DNA of 36,573 nt, taken from NCBI GenBank assembly GCA_024653775.1, contig JANLHZ010000028.1, positions 1 to 36,573 on the forward strand. The letters are read 5' to 3'. The position numbers and the translations under genes are program-made. Shown piece by piece: positions 16,498 through 24,851 of this stretch. Each line of letters starts with the position of its first letter. The first letter of the stretch is position 1. The stretch comes from Planctomycetota bacterium. GTDB lineage: Bacteria; Planctomycetota; UBA8742; JACQVU01; JANLHZ01. The notes beneath the pieces were generated by a model. The model saw only the letters and a list, made by a program, of their open reading frames with translations, was not told the DNA's origin and did no database searches.

Positions 16498-18794
16498 TCC
16501 GCGCTTTCCGCGCTGTAAATCGTCGTGCGCTTGTCGTTAGTCAAAACGAGCCGGAGATTCCCGTCCTGGGTGAACCAGCTCACGTCGCCGCCATAGACGT
16601 TGCGATTCAAGAAATTCCTTCGCGGCTCGATTTCCCAGGTGTAGATCACCTCGAAGGACGACGCCTCGATGAGGTAGAGCCTCTCGTCGCTGCACATGCT
16701 GATAAGGCCGTCCTTATAGCAGCCCCTGTAGGTCGGATGCTGGCTGAGTGGTTCCGAAACCCGCGTTATCTGTCCGTTTGCGAGGCTCACCGCCGCGACG
16801 CGAGCGTCTCCGCGCTGATAGAAGACCTCGGTGTCGCTGAACCCGAGGACGAACCGTCCGCGGCTTGCGTCGTGACTCTGCCAGCGGAGCGCGCCCGACT
16901 CCGGCTCGATGCACCAGCAGCGATCCGAGTCCATCGGAGTGACGATCAGCGCGCCGCCCGCGAAATTGACTGTGCCGTCGAACCATCCAAGTCCGCGGCT
17001 GGTTTCGAGTCGTCTCCTCGCGAGGCTTTCGAGGAAACTGTACCGCTCGCCGCGACCTCTGCCGATGCTTCCATACTTGATCGACCATACGAGGCTGCCG
17101 TCGCGTATGTCGATGGACGCGACTATGCCGCGGTTCGTGCAGAGCACCGCGAGATTGTCGAGGATCAGAATCGGCGAAGCCTCGGTAATAGTGTCGCCCG
17201 CGGAAACAAGGTTCATGGGGTTGTCGCTAGAAAGCTGGAACGTTGTCCCGACGCGGGTCCTCCACCTCGGGAGGCCTGTGTTCTTGTCGAAAGAAACCAT
17301 CCAGAACTCGAGATCCTTCGCGAGCGGGATCGTGACTCCAGTGATGATCTGGTCGCCCACGATCGCGGGCTGAGACGCGAACTGCACCTGATGGTAGAAC
17401 GCGCGCTCGGTTTCGCCGAACGCGTCGACCGCGCCCGGCTCCGGCTTGTCCGCGGGCACGCGCCAGACGACTTCCCCGGTCTGGCGGTTCCACTTGACGA
17501 GGTCGGTTCCGCGGAACTGATTCGACATCCTGCCGCGGGGATACGCGACGGTGTACACGGATTCGCCCTCCATCGTCTCGCGCAGATTCCGCACGGGCGT
17601 CGGCGCGAGGAACTCGTCCGACGAGAAACGAAACGAGAACGCATTGCCCTGCATCTCGCCGAACTGACCGCCCTGCACCTCCTCGATGCGTTCCGAAATC
17701 TGCTGGCTTGCTTCGATGGCGCCGGTCATCAGGTTCACCCTGCGGAAGTCCCGCGCGCCCGCCTGATAAATCCAGCCGTCCCCGAAAACCGGCGTGACGC
17801 GGGAATTCAGCACGTCCGGCGAAGGCTCGCTTCCGAAAAGCCTTCGCAGCGGATCGAGAATGTTTCCGAGGTTCCCGCCGTATGCGAACAGCGCGGTGTT
17901 GTCGATGCTCGCGATCGCGCTTACGGGGATTCCAGGCTTCGAAATCGACTCGATCCGGCTGGTTCCGGAATCGAACGGGGCGATTTGAAGCGCGCCGATC
18001 ACGTCCGCGAGGGAAGTCGGGATTCCATCGAACTCGATCCGCATGCCGACGTTTTCGTTCACGAGCGCATTCGCCTCGTGAGCGCGACCTATGCTTTTAA
18101 GGCTCATGATCTTCGCGACGAAAACGTCCGGATACTTCGTTTTCCAGTCCGGGACGTAGCGCTCGATCGTCAGAATCGCCATCAGCGCCGCGAACGGCTC
18201 GTTCTCCTCGAAACACAGACGCGCCTCGAGAACCGCCGCGTCTATCGCGGAAGGCGAAGGCGCGAATTCCTTTCGAATCTGTGCGAGACTCCGGATGACG
18301 CTCTCCCGATCCGATTCGGTCTGAAGGGTCGTCATCTGGGCGCGGAGTCGCATTCTCGCGGTCATCTCGAACCTTTCGAGCGCGGCTCTTTTTACCTCCA
18401 GCGGGAACTTCCCGAAGACGTCCGCGATGACTGTGCGCTGCTTGATGTACCGCGCGTAAATGTTCGGCGCGCGGTTATGCGATGCGTCCGGAAGCAGATG
18501 CCCGCTGAACCTCTCCGCCATTTCGTACAGACCATTCGCGGCGTCGCCGAACTCTCCCCTTTCGAGCGCGTCGTTAACGCGGCTTACAAGGGTGCGGTAT
18601 GCGTCGCGATCGAAATCCGGCTCCGCGAGAATGCACGTCGGATTTATGTCCGCGGGTTCATCGGGCAGCCTCAGTGCTGAATCCTCCGCCCGTGAAGTCG
18701 CGGGAAGCGCGAGCACCAACGTGGCGATCCCAAACGCGACGATCCCAAACGCGACGATCCTTGTGCTCCTGATAGATTTCGCTGGGCGTCTCAT
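16494..18794 (-). CDS. PQQ-type beta-propeller periplasmic protein
   Basis: The 766-residue protein has a signal peptide (MRRPAKSIRSTR then a hydrophobic stretch, cleavage near ATSRA/EDS). A helical N-terminal half (about 35-250) is followed by propeller blades of the PQQ-like type: NRQTGEVVWRVPA, FDKNTGLPRWRTRVG, SIDIRDGSLVWSIKYG and IEPESGALRWQSHD each carry the (S/T)G...W blade ending. BamB and many planctomycete scaffold proteins have the same fold, so the sequence does not show enzymatic PQQ use. The hydrophobic part is lengthened by a 15-bp tandem duplication (18729-18758). ATG at 18794 is preferred over an in-frame TTG at 18800. It is the first gene after RNase E/G (93-bp gap) and precedes the DUF4175-like gene; a binding or scaffold role in that system is inferred. 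Confidence 0.88.
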   Translation of the reverse strand: MRRPAKSIRSTRIVAFGIVAFGIATLVLALPATSRAEDSALRLPDEPADINPTCILAEPDFDRDAYRTLVSRVNDALERGEFGDAANGLYEMAERFSGHLLPDASHNRAPNIYARYIKQRTVIADVFGKFPLEVKRAALERFEMTARMRLRAQMTTLQTESDRESVIRSLAQIRKEFAPSPSAIDAAVLEARLCFEENEPFAALMAILTIERYVPDWKTKYPDVFVAKIMSLKSIGRAHEANALVNENVGMRIEFDGIPTSLADVIGALQIAPFDSGTSRIESISKPGIPVSAIASIDNTALFAYGGNLGNILDPLRRLFGSEPSPDVLNSRVTPVFGDGWIYQAGARDFRRVNLMTGAIEASQQISERIEEVQGGQFGEMQGNAFSFRFSSDEFLAPTPVRNLRETMEGESVYTVAYPRGRMSNQFRGTDLVKWNRQTGEVVWRVPADKPEPGAVDAFGETERAFYHQVQFASQPAIVGDQIITGVTIPLAKDLEFWMVSFDKNTGLPRWRTRVGTTFQLSSDNPMNLVSAGDTITEASPILILDNLAVLCTNRGIVASIDIRDGSLVWSIKYGSIGRGRGERYSFLESLARRRLETSRGLGWFDGTVNFAGGALIVTPMDSDRCWCIEPESGALRWQSHDASRGRFVLGFSDTEVFYQRGDARVAAVSLANGQITRVSEPLSQHPTYRGCYKDGLISMCSDERLYLIEASSFEVIYTWEIEPRRNFLNRNVYGGDVSWFTQDGNLRLVLTNDKRTTIYSAESAE
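18729..18758. repeat. 15-bp tandem duplication in a signal-peptide coding region
   Basis: CCCAAACGCGACGAT occurs twice in a row (and partly a third time). On the coding strand it encodes IVAFG IVAFG IAT, extending the hydrophobic core of the propeller protein's signal peptide by five residues per unit. Confidence 0.85.
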
Positions 18795-18887
18795 CGGCAA
18801 TCACGCTAACAATTATCTATAGTTAAATCAACAAAGCCGGTCTCGTCTATACTTCTACTGACAAGATCGGGTTTTGTTTGATTATTG

Positions 18888-21800
18888 TTACTGAGGTCTT
18901 CCTCCTCCGCCGCGTCCGCCGCGCTGGCTGCGCTGGCCGCCGCGTCTTCCTCGTCCGCCGCGTCCGCCGCGATTTCCGCCTCGTCTTGCGCGGGACTCTT
19001 CGCCCTCGCCGCCAACGGAATCGTCACCTTCATCGTCGTCGTCGTACGAGGGCGATCTGGAGCTATGGCCGTCCGCGTCGTCGTAATAATCGACCGACCG
19101 GCTTTTCTCATACGCGTTCGATTCGTCCCCTTCGCTTCCCGCGGGTTCGCGGTCGTAATCGGTGTCCTTCCCGCGGCTTCCGCGTTTGTAGACGAACTTT
19201 AGCGTGCTGTCTTCGCTTTCGGTGCGCGAAAGCTGAAGCGTGATCTTCTTGTCGTACTGCTGCTCGAGCTGGTTCAGCTCCTTTCGCTTTTCGTTCACGA
19301 GGTAGTAGAACAGCCTCGAAGGCGAGTACACGATCAGTTCCGACACTTCCGGACGCAGCAGTCCGGCGCTCATTCTGCGGAACAGGTTCAGCTTGTCCGT
19401 GTCGAGGCTGCGGACCCTGCCCGTGCCATAGCAGGCGTGGCAGCGCTCGTGGGTGATCTTCGTGACGCCTTCGCGGACCCTCTGCCTCGTGATTTCGATG
19501 ATCCCGAACGGGGACAGCCGCGTCATCTTGAACCGCGCGCGTCCGTTCGAAAGCTCCCGCTTGAGCGCGCTTTCGACGGTGCGTTTGTTCCGCGGGTCGC
19601 GCATGTCGATGAAGTCGATCAGCACGAGCCCGCCTATGTCGCGGATTCTGATCTGCCGGCTGATCTCCGGAATCGCTTCCAGATTGACGTTCATCGCAAG
19701 GTTCTCCGGATCCTGGTCGGCCATGTACTTGCCGCTGTTGACGTCGATCGCGACGAGGGCTTCCGTCTGGTCGATCACGATGCTCGCGCCGCTTCGAAGC
19801 ACGATGCGTCGGGACTCGAAGGAGTCGATCTGATCCTCGATACGAAACGCGTGAAACAGCGGAATGTCGTTCGACCAAAGCGCGAGCTTGTCCACGAACT
19901 CTGGCGCGAGTCTTTGCAGGAACTCCCACACCCGATCGTAGACCTGCGCGTCGTCGACGATGACGTCCTGGATGCTCGAATCGAAAAGATCGCGGATAGT
20001 GCGGATCACAAGGTCGCTTTCGCGGTACACCGTCGAAGGCGAGTTGCCCCTGCCCGTGCGGTCCATTATGGCGTCCCAAAGCTTCAGCAGGTAGTCGAGA
20101 TCCCTTCTGATTTCCTCTTCGGTACGCTCCGAGCCCGCGGTGCGTACGATGAATCCCATCTTTCCGGGCGGGGTGATGTTGTCGAGAATCTTCTTCAGGT
20201 GCCTGCGGTCCTTGTCGTCCTCGATCTTCTTCGAGACGCCCTTGCGCGAAAGCCCGGGCATAAGGACGAGATACCGTCCCGGAAGCGAAATGTACGTCGA
20301 AAGGGTCGGTCCTTTCTTGCCGATTTCGTCCTTGGTGATCTGTACGAGGACTTCGTCGCCTTTCGAGAGCATCTTTTCGATCCTTCGCTCCGCGCGGAAG
20401 TTTCCTTCGTAGTTGTGGGTCGTCACTTTCATCACGTCCTTGCACTCCTCGTACGAGGGCATGAGGTCGCTTACGTGAAGGAAGCCGTTCTTACCTGTGC
20501 CGATGTCGACGAAGGCCGCCTGTATCGGAGCCTCGACGTTCACCACCCGGCCTTTGATAATGTTGTGGAGGTTGTCGGTGCGCTCCTGACGTTCGACGTA
20601 GTACTCCTGCACCGTTCCCGCCTCGAGGATCGCGACGCGGCTTTCCTCTTCCTGCGCACAGTTGATCAGCATTATGCGTTTCGCGCCGACGTCGTTCGTA
20701 AAGCGAATCTGCCTGCGCTGGTACGGTTTCAGCGCCTGCGGCTTTCTGCGGTCGCCTCCCGCGGACGGCGCTCCGGAGTCGATTTCGCGGAAGAGCGCGA
20801 TTTCCTCGCTACGTTCCCGCGCCTCGCTTTCGATCGACTCTCTGCGAGCCGTCAGTTCCTTGACGACGTTTTCGTGATCGGGGAAATTCGGGCTCGAATC
20901 GACCTTCGGCGCGTCGAGCAGCACCATTTCCCGCTGGGTGCGACCTCGATCGCGACGATCGCGACCTCTGCGCCCGCCTCTGTGATCGTTCTCGGAGCGA
21001 TCGTCGTCGTGGGATCGCCTTTCCCTGCCTCTTCGTTCCTTCCCCTCCGGCGCGCCGGACGGAGCGCCTTCGTGAAGTCTTTTGCCTCGTCCTTCTTCGT
21101 CTGTATGCGACTCTGGCGCCTCGGGGACTTCCTCCCTGATCTTCGCCACGGGAGCCTCCAGCCTCGTATGGGCGTCGGACCTGAATTGAGGTTGCGCGCT
21201 ACGGTTCGGAGTATCGAGCTGTCCGCGCATCTTCACCGGAATCCTTCTCCCGCGCTTTTTGGGAGATTCGTCCGAAGGTTCGACCTCGCCTCTAGAGACT
21301 TCCCGATGAACTTCGGGAACTTCGTTTTTCCGCAAATCCAGTGGTGGCCGGCCTTGGAGAGACGCGTGGGAAGATGCCTGAACAGCGGGTCTCTCTTCCT
21401 GCGCGGGCCTCACCGGCTCTTCACGACGGTGAGCGCTTCTCGCGGGAATGCTCTTCGCGGGGAGATCCTCGTCCGGAACCACCGCGGGACGTTTGTTTTT
21501 CGGGAGCGCCCAGTAAGGCACCGGCCCGGTTCTCGGCTTGTCGTCCGCGCTGACCTTCATTTCGAAGAACGAGTCCTTCGCCTTCTCGTAAACGTTCTCT
21601 GACGGATTTTCGAGTGCCGCGGGTCCGGTCGCGGGCTTTTTGAGTTTCGCCTCCTCGGCCTTCACCTTGTTTTCCCGCGCTCTAACCCAGGGCGCGACGT
21701 CCGAAGCGTTCGGCTCGCCGCCGTTCCCGTTTTCTGTCGACTGGTGCTCCCTAAGATTTGTCGTATCCGTGTCCACTCTTTTCTCGCTTTCTTTTTGCGT

Positions 21801-22103
21801 CTTGGTCTGCTGCGCGCCGGATTTTCTTGCGGGTCCCGAAATCTTCGGGGCGGCCGCTTTCCGGGTGGGACGCTTCGCGGGGACCTTGGTGATCCCGGTC
21901 TCCTCGGACGCGCTACGAATGGAAGGTCTTCCGCGCTTTTTCGGCCCGTCCGACTTTGCGGAACTTTGGCCTTCCGATTTTTTCGGTCTTCCCGCTTTTT
22001 TCGGACCCTCGCCAACGCCAGTCGCGTTATGTTGTTTCGCGTCCTGCTCTGAAGCTACGCTTTCAGACTTCGACTTTGTCCTTGAATCTGATTTCTTGTC
22101 CAC
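18888..22103 (-). CDS. rne: Rne/Rng family ribonuclease with long disordered N-terminal extension
   Basis: The 1071-residue protein has, in order: a disordered charged region (1 to about 450), an S1 RNA-binding domain (KGRVVNVEAPIQAAFVDIG, about 510-590), and the RNase E/G catalytic core with the metal-binding aspartates in VAIDVNSGKY (about 785) and LVLIDFIDM (about 830). These are followed by the Zn-link CHACYGTGRVRS (about 888) and an RGG-rich tail at the C-terminus. The family cleaves single-stranded RNA for rRNA and mRNA processing. E. coli RNase E has its scaffold at the C-terminus; here the long arm is N-terminal and carries two KRGRP-like motifs (37-40, 57-60). The start is GTG at 22101-22103, supported by AGAGGA four bases upstream. 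It overlaps the end of the DUF2344 gene by 41 bp, implying coupled translation. Confidence 0.95.
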   Translation of the reverse strand: MDKKSDSRTKSKSESVASEQDAKQHNATGVGEGPKKAGRPKKSEGQSSAKSDGPKKRGRPSIRSASEETGITKVPAKRPTRKAAAPKISGPARKSGAQQTKTQKESEKRVDTDTTNLREHQSTENGNGGEPNASDVAPWVRARENKVKAEEAKLKKPATGPAALENPSENVYEKAKDSFFEMKVSADDKPRTGPVPYWALPKNKRPAVVPDEDLPAKSIPARSAHRREEPVRPAQEERPAVQASSHASLQGRPPLDLRKNEVPEVHREVSRGEVEPSDESPKKRGRRIPVKMRGQLDTPNRSAQPQFRSDAHTRLEAPVAKIREEVPEAPESHTDEEGRGKRLHEGAPSGAPEGKERRGRERRSHDDDRSENDHRGGRRGRDRRDRGRTQREMVLLDAPKVDSSPNFPDHENVVKELTARRESIESEARERSEEIALFREIDSGAPSAGGDRRKPQALKPYQRRQIRFTNDVGAKRIMLINCAQEEESRVAILEAGTVQEYYVERQERTDNLHNIIKGRVVNVEAPIQAAFVDIGTGKNGFLHVSDLMPSYEECKDVMKVTTHNYEGNFRAERRIEKMLSKGDEVLVQITKDEIGKKGPTLSTYISLPGRYLVLMPGLSRKGVSKKIEDDKDRRHLKKILDNITPPGKMGFIVRTAGSERTEEEIRRDLDYLLKLWDAIMDRTGRGNSPSTVYRESDLVIRTIRDLFDSSIQDVIVDDAQVYDRVWEFLQRLAPEFVDKLALWSNDIPLFHAFRIEDQIDSFESRRIVLRSGASIVIDQTEALVAIDVNSGKYMADQDPENLAMNVNLEAIPEISRQIRIRDIGGLVLIDFIDMRDPRNKRTVESALKRELSNGRARFKMTRLSPFGIIEITRQRVREGVTKITHERCHACYGTGRVRSLDTDKLNLFRRMSAGLLRPEVSELIVYSPSRLFYYLVNEKRKELNQLEQQYDKKITLQLSRTESEDSTLKFVYKRGSRGKDTDYDREPAGSEGDESNAYEKSRSVDYYDDADGHSSRSPSYDDDDEGDDSVGGEGEESRARRGGNRGGRGGRGRRGGQRSQRGGRGGGGRPQ

Positions 22104-22812
22104 CTCGTCCTCTTTCTGTTTTCCACGAGGTGATTTTCTCCGTCAGGGATGGACCTTCTTCCTCATCCGCGAGTCCGACGTCGAGCCTTGCGAGATCGAC
22201 GTCGCCTTTGCCTTCCTCGAGCCCGAGCGCGCGAAAGAGTTCGTCCGGTCTTGCGAAATGGCCGCTCACGTCCAGAACTCTGAAATAAAGCTCGTCGTCC
22301 TCGAATCCGAGTTCGCTTACCGATCTTCGGATGTCGTTCGTCTTCGTTCCGCTTTTGCGGACGGACGTCACGGGAACGGATTCGCTTGCGAGAAACCCGC
22401 GGACGTTCGTCCGCATGTTTTCAGCGTTCCATCCTGCTCCCCGCGCCGAGTAATCGAAGAAAGTCGGCCTTCCCTTGCTTTTCAGCGGAATGCAAGACGC
22501 CGATAGCGTCCTTACTCCCGCGGGCAGACCGAGATTGACCTTCTCTGTAATTCCGTCGACGTCGATCCTGTCTTCGAATTCAACTTCAAATACTTCCCGA
22601 AGACATTCCATACTCGTCGACGCCGCGCTTACAAAGGAAAGGCAAATTCTCGGATTGAACCCGCTCGTGTATGAAGTCGGAAGACCCGTTCTTCTCAGCG
22701 CCTTTTCGAATACAGCCGCCAAATCGAGGTGCGACATGTGCTTTGCGTCACCTCTTTTTGAAAAACGAAACCGAACGCGTATTCTCTCCCTGTTGAAAAA
22801 ATCCCTTGTCAT
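22063..22812 (-). CDS. DUF2344 (TIGR03936-type) radical SAM-associated protein
   Basis: The 249-residue protein has the family signature in its first 70 residues: RVRFRFSKRGDAKHMSHLDL, then FEKALRRTGLPTSYTSGFNP and FVSAASTSMECLREVFEVEF. In many genomes this domain is fused to, or next to, a B12-binding radical SAM protein and lies beside RNase G/E. Here it is a separate gene with a C-terminal extension of about 120 residues rich in charged residues. It ends inside the start of the Rne/Rng gene, so the two are translationally coupled. No radical SAM partner is adjacent; two such enzymes occur 5-10 kb away, but nothing links them specifically. The start ATG at 22810-22812 has no Shine-Dalgarno; a short stem-loop sits there instead. 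The biochemical role of DUF2344 is not settled. Confidence 0.9.
   Translation of the reverse strand: MTRDFFNRERIRVRFRFSKRGDAKHMSHLDLAAVFEKALRRTGLPTSYTSGFNPRICLSFVSAASTSMECLREVFEVEFEDRIDVDGITEKVNLGLPAGVRTLSASCIPLKSKGRPTFFDYSARGAGWNAENMRTNVRGFLASESVPVTSVRKSGTKTNDIRRSVSELGFEDDELYFRVLDVSGHFARPDELFRALGLEEGKGDVDLARLDVGLADEEEGPSLTEKITSWKTERGRGGQEIRFKDKVEV
22108..22113 (-). promoter_or_regulatory. Ribosome site fixing the GTG start of rne
   Basis: AGAGGA on the minus strand, four bases before GTG at 22103, inside the 3' end of the DUF2344 gene. It decides for a GTG start and a 41-bp gene overlap. Confidence 0.6.
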
Positions 22813-22834
22813 TAAAAGAGCCTGTCATCGGCTC
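22813..22834 (-). promoter_or_regulatory. Stem-loop abutting the DUF2344 start codon
   Basis: On the minus strand GAGCC-GATGACA-GGCTC is followed by TTTTA and then the ATG at 22812. The structure occupies the place of the missing Shine-Dalgarno. It could be a weak terminator or attenuator, or a translational control element for the DUF2344-rne pair. The 5-bp stem is short, so chance cannot be excluded. Confidence 0.3.
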
Positions 22835-23015
22835 AAAACTAAAAATATTACCTGTTAAGGCTACTCCCGCGTTTACTCGCGGGATATTTGAACCAGACGA
22901 CGATTCTACAAATTGACGACCGGCTATACAAGAGTTCTTTTCGATTTGCATGTTTTCAGATATTAGTTCGGTTAACCATATATGGTGCAATTATAAAACC
23001 GGCATTCTCGCGGTT

Positions 23016-23131
23016 CTTCACCGCGGAGGCGCGGAGAACGCAGAGACTCGCAGAGAATTTTTGAATCTTTCCCACCCGAAAAACAACAACTCTCCGCGAA
23101 GCTCCGCGCCCTCTGCGCCATCGCGCTTAAG
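23016..23131. repeat. GCGGAG / CTCCGC intergenic inverted repeat
   Basis: The arm CACCGCGGAGGCGCGGAGAACG...CTCGCAGAGAA (about 23020-23056) and the opposing arm TCTCCGCGAAGCTCCGCGCCCTCTGCGCC (about 23091-23119) form an imperfect inverted repeat. It belongs to the family at 6921-7130. It lies in the 389-bp gap 22813-23201, which holds no recognisable gene. Confidence 0.6.
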
Positions 23132-23201
23132 ATATGCGTTAATCGGATTTTTTTGATTCCCGCGGAGGATGTGGTTCGATGAACCGATACGTCTTTCCGC
23201 T

Positions 23202-23621
23202 TCAAGTCTGAAAAATCTGCCTGAAAGCCACCAGCCCGAAGATTATCGCCAATCCGATCGACGCGGAGATGACGATCCGCTGGATTATCACAATCCTTCT
23301 AAGTTTCGCCATTTCGTCCATCAGTTGCTCTCTGCGGATTTCGAACCAGCGAATCTGGTCGCGAAGCCGGAGCGCCAGCGCGATCTGCGCCCGGAGATCG
23401 TTTCGCGAGGACGATGCGTTCAGCCAGCTTTCGAACCATTGCATCAGACGTTCGTCGATGTCCTCCTTGCTTTCTGAAGTCAGGTCGATGTGTTCCGGCT
23501 CTATCTCTTCGATAATCTCGCGAATGAGTCTCCGCGTGTCGAGATGCCGGTGAAGTTCCACGCCGTTACCTTCGGAACGCTGTCCGTCTTCCAGTTTCTT
23601 CGCGGCTTGGTCCTGGTTCAC
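23202..23621 (-). CDS. Small C-terminally anchored membrane protein
   Basis: The 139-residue protein has a charged helical N-terminal region (LIREIIEEIEPEHID...), an Arg/Glu-rich coiled-coil-like segment (about 75-108) and one C-terminal membrane helix (about 112-135, IVIIQRIVISASIGLAIIFG). This is a tail-anchored layout; I do not recognise a family. The start is GTG at 23619-23621, supported by GAGGA about five bases upstream. It begins 15 bp after the stop of the lipoprotein gene, so the two are very likely one operon, and the products may act together at the envelope. The TM and start are clear; the function is unknown. Confidence 0.75.
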   Translation of the reverse strand: MNQDQAAKKLEDGQRSEGNGVELHRHLDTRRLIREIIEEIEPEHIDLTSESKEDIDERLMQWFESWLNASSSRNDLRAQIALALRLRDQIRWFEIRREQLMDEMAKLRRIVIIQRIVISASIGLAIIFGLVAFRQIFQT

Positions 23622-23636
23622 GTAGTCCTCGCAAGA

Positions 23637-24587
23637 TCATTCCTCGGCGGAATCCTGCTCCGTCCGTTCTTCGGCTGCGGGTTCATCCTCGTCCTTCTTT
23701 TCGATTTCGTTCTTCAATTCGAGGCAGCGTTCGAGAAGCGAATGCATCATAGCGTTGAAGCTGTCGTCCTCGCTCTGACCTCTGACGTCGTCGATGTCTC
23801 CGATGGCGTAGGGACGATAGGCCTTTATGTGCGCCATTCCCTCACTGATCCTGATCACCGCGCCGTTACGGGTGTCGAAAAGTCCGCCCTGGGTAATCGA
23901 GTAGCTTTCGTACGTCGTCGCGGGCACTATCCAGAAGCCGACGATCGTCAGATACAGCGGCCACGCGGCATTTGCGTGCTCATCGCAGGAATTTCCGGTT
24001 TCGACCACGAGCACCGTGTCGCAGTGCATCCGAGCCGCGGCGTAGCGATAGTCGTAAAGGTTGTTCCAGTCGTTCGTTCGAAGCATATCGGGGATGACCT
24101 GCACGCTCGTCGCGACGCCTTCATCGATGAACTTGTCCTCCCAGGGATCGACGATTTCCTGCGTGATCTGACGGTTTCTGTAGCCGCGCTGCGTGACGGC
24201 GATCGTAAGCGGAAACGCCGCTATGTGGACGGACCCGAGTTCCCGCTCGATTTCGCCCGCGCCCCGGCATTCCCGTCTTCGAAAGCTTCCGGTGCCCGGC
24301 TCCGTGCCCATCATCTCCCCCGCGTACTGCGGCGAGTCGATGTAGTCGTCCGCGCCGCCCGAATATTCGGAAGTGAGATGGCGCGCCTCTGAATTCACCG
24401 AATCCTCCGTGCCGACGATTCCATTGGCTTCCATGCTCCCGGACGATTCCAGGTCGATGTATCCGCCTGAATCCTGTATAGGCTGGATGTCGCTTCTTGC
24501 GCCAGAAAGCGACGCATTTGACGCGCAGCCAAGCGACGCGGTGACGAAAACTAAAAACAGACCAACCGTGTGGCGGGCGAAATTCAT
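23637..24587 (-). CDS. Lipoprotein of unknown function
   Basis: The 316-residue protein has a lipoprotein signal (hydrophobic GLFLVFVTASLGC, lipobox SLGC, Cys21). Residues 22-110 are Ser/Gly/Glu-rich and probably flexible. The central domain (about 115-280) includes HIAAFPLTIAV, VIPDMLRTNDWN, YAAARMHCDTVLVVETG and GGLFDTRNGAVIRISEGM. This order (peptide near an LRYAAARxxCD(T/L)(L/V)LV motif, then a strand describing a gene product of a tGxv type) reminds me of envelope lipoproteins that sense or scaffold, but I cannot name the family. The C-terminus is very acidic (EKKDEDEPAAEERTEQDSAEE). GGAG upstream gives a ribosome site. It forms an operon with the small membrane protein that follows. Confidence 0.8.
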   Translation of the reverse strand: MNFARHTVGLFLVFVTASLGCASNASLSGARSDIQPIQDSGGYIDLESSGSMEANGIVGTEDSVNSEARHLTSEYSGGADDYIDSPQYAGEMMGTEPGTGSFRRRECRGAGEIERELGSVHIAAFPLTIAVTQRGYRNRQITQEIVDPWEDKFIDEGVATSVQVIPDMLRTNDWNNLYDYRYAAARMHCDTVLVVETGNSCDEHANAAWPLYLTIVGFWIVPATTYESYSITQGGLFDTRNGAVIRISEGMAHIKAYRPYAIGDIDDVRGQSEDDSFNAMMHSLLERCLELKNEIEKKDEDEPAAEERTEQDSAEE

Positions 24588-24693
24588 GATTTACTCCATT
24601 GTTTCAAGGTTGAAGGTTATACCGGATTCGTAAGCGGATTTGAATTCCGGAAGTTCAAAACGAAATACTCGCGGCAAACGATCGGTGAACCAC

Positions 24694-24743
24694 GTGGCAC
24701 GGGCATCTTGCCCGTGTTTTCACGGACGAGACGTCCGTGCCAC
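24694..24743. repeat. HGRDARAT-type palindromic repeat, copy 3
   Basis: GTGGCACGGGCATCTTGCCC and GGACGAGACGTCCGTGCCAC are inverted arms of a 50-bp palindrome in the divergent gap between the lipoprotein gene and the YchF-like gene. Confidence 0.85.
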
Positions 24744-24851
24744 GTTTGGATTGCACGGGTCTGGATCAAAATATGCCTCCGCGTCTTCACCAGCCGCGCC
24801 CGGCGGACTATAATGAAGTCAGGAACCATAACAGCAGAAATCGAGGCGAAA

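Noticed and set aside
16737-18680. 647-codon plus-strand frame
   Set aside because: Antisense to the propeller gene; Arg/Asp-rich composition is typical of a shadow frame in GC-rich DNA.
19437-21602. 721-codon plus-strand frame
   Set aside because: Antisense to the RNase E/G gene, whose catalytic and Zn-link motifs leave no doubt; high GC favours long antisense frames.
24570-24851. Long upstream extension of the YchF-like protein
   Set aside because: The first 94 codons include a palindromic repeat; the P-loop begins right after ATG 24852, which has its own ribosome site.
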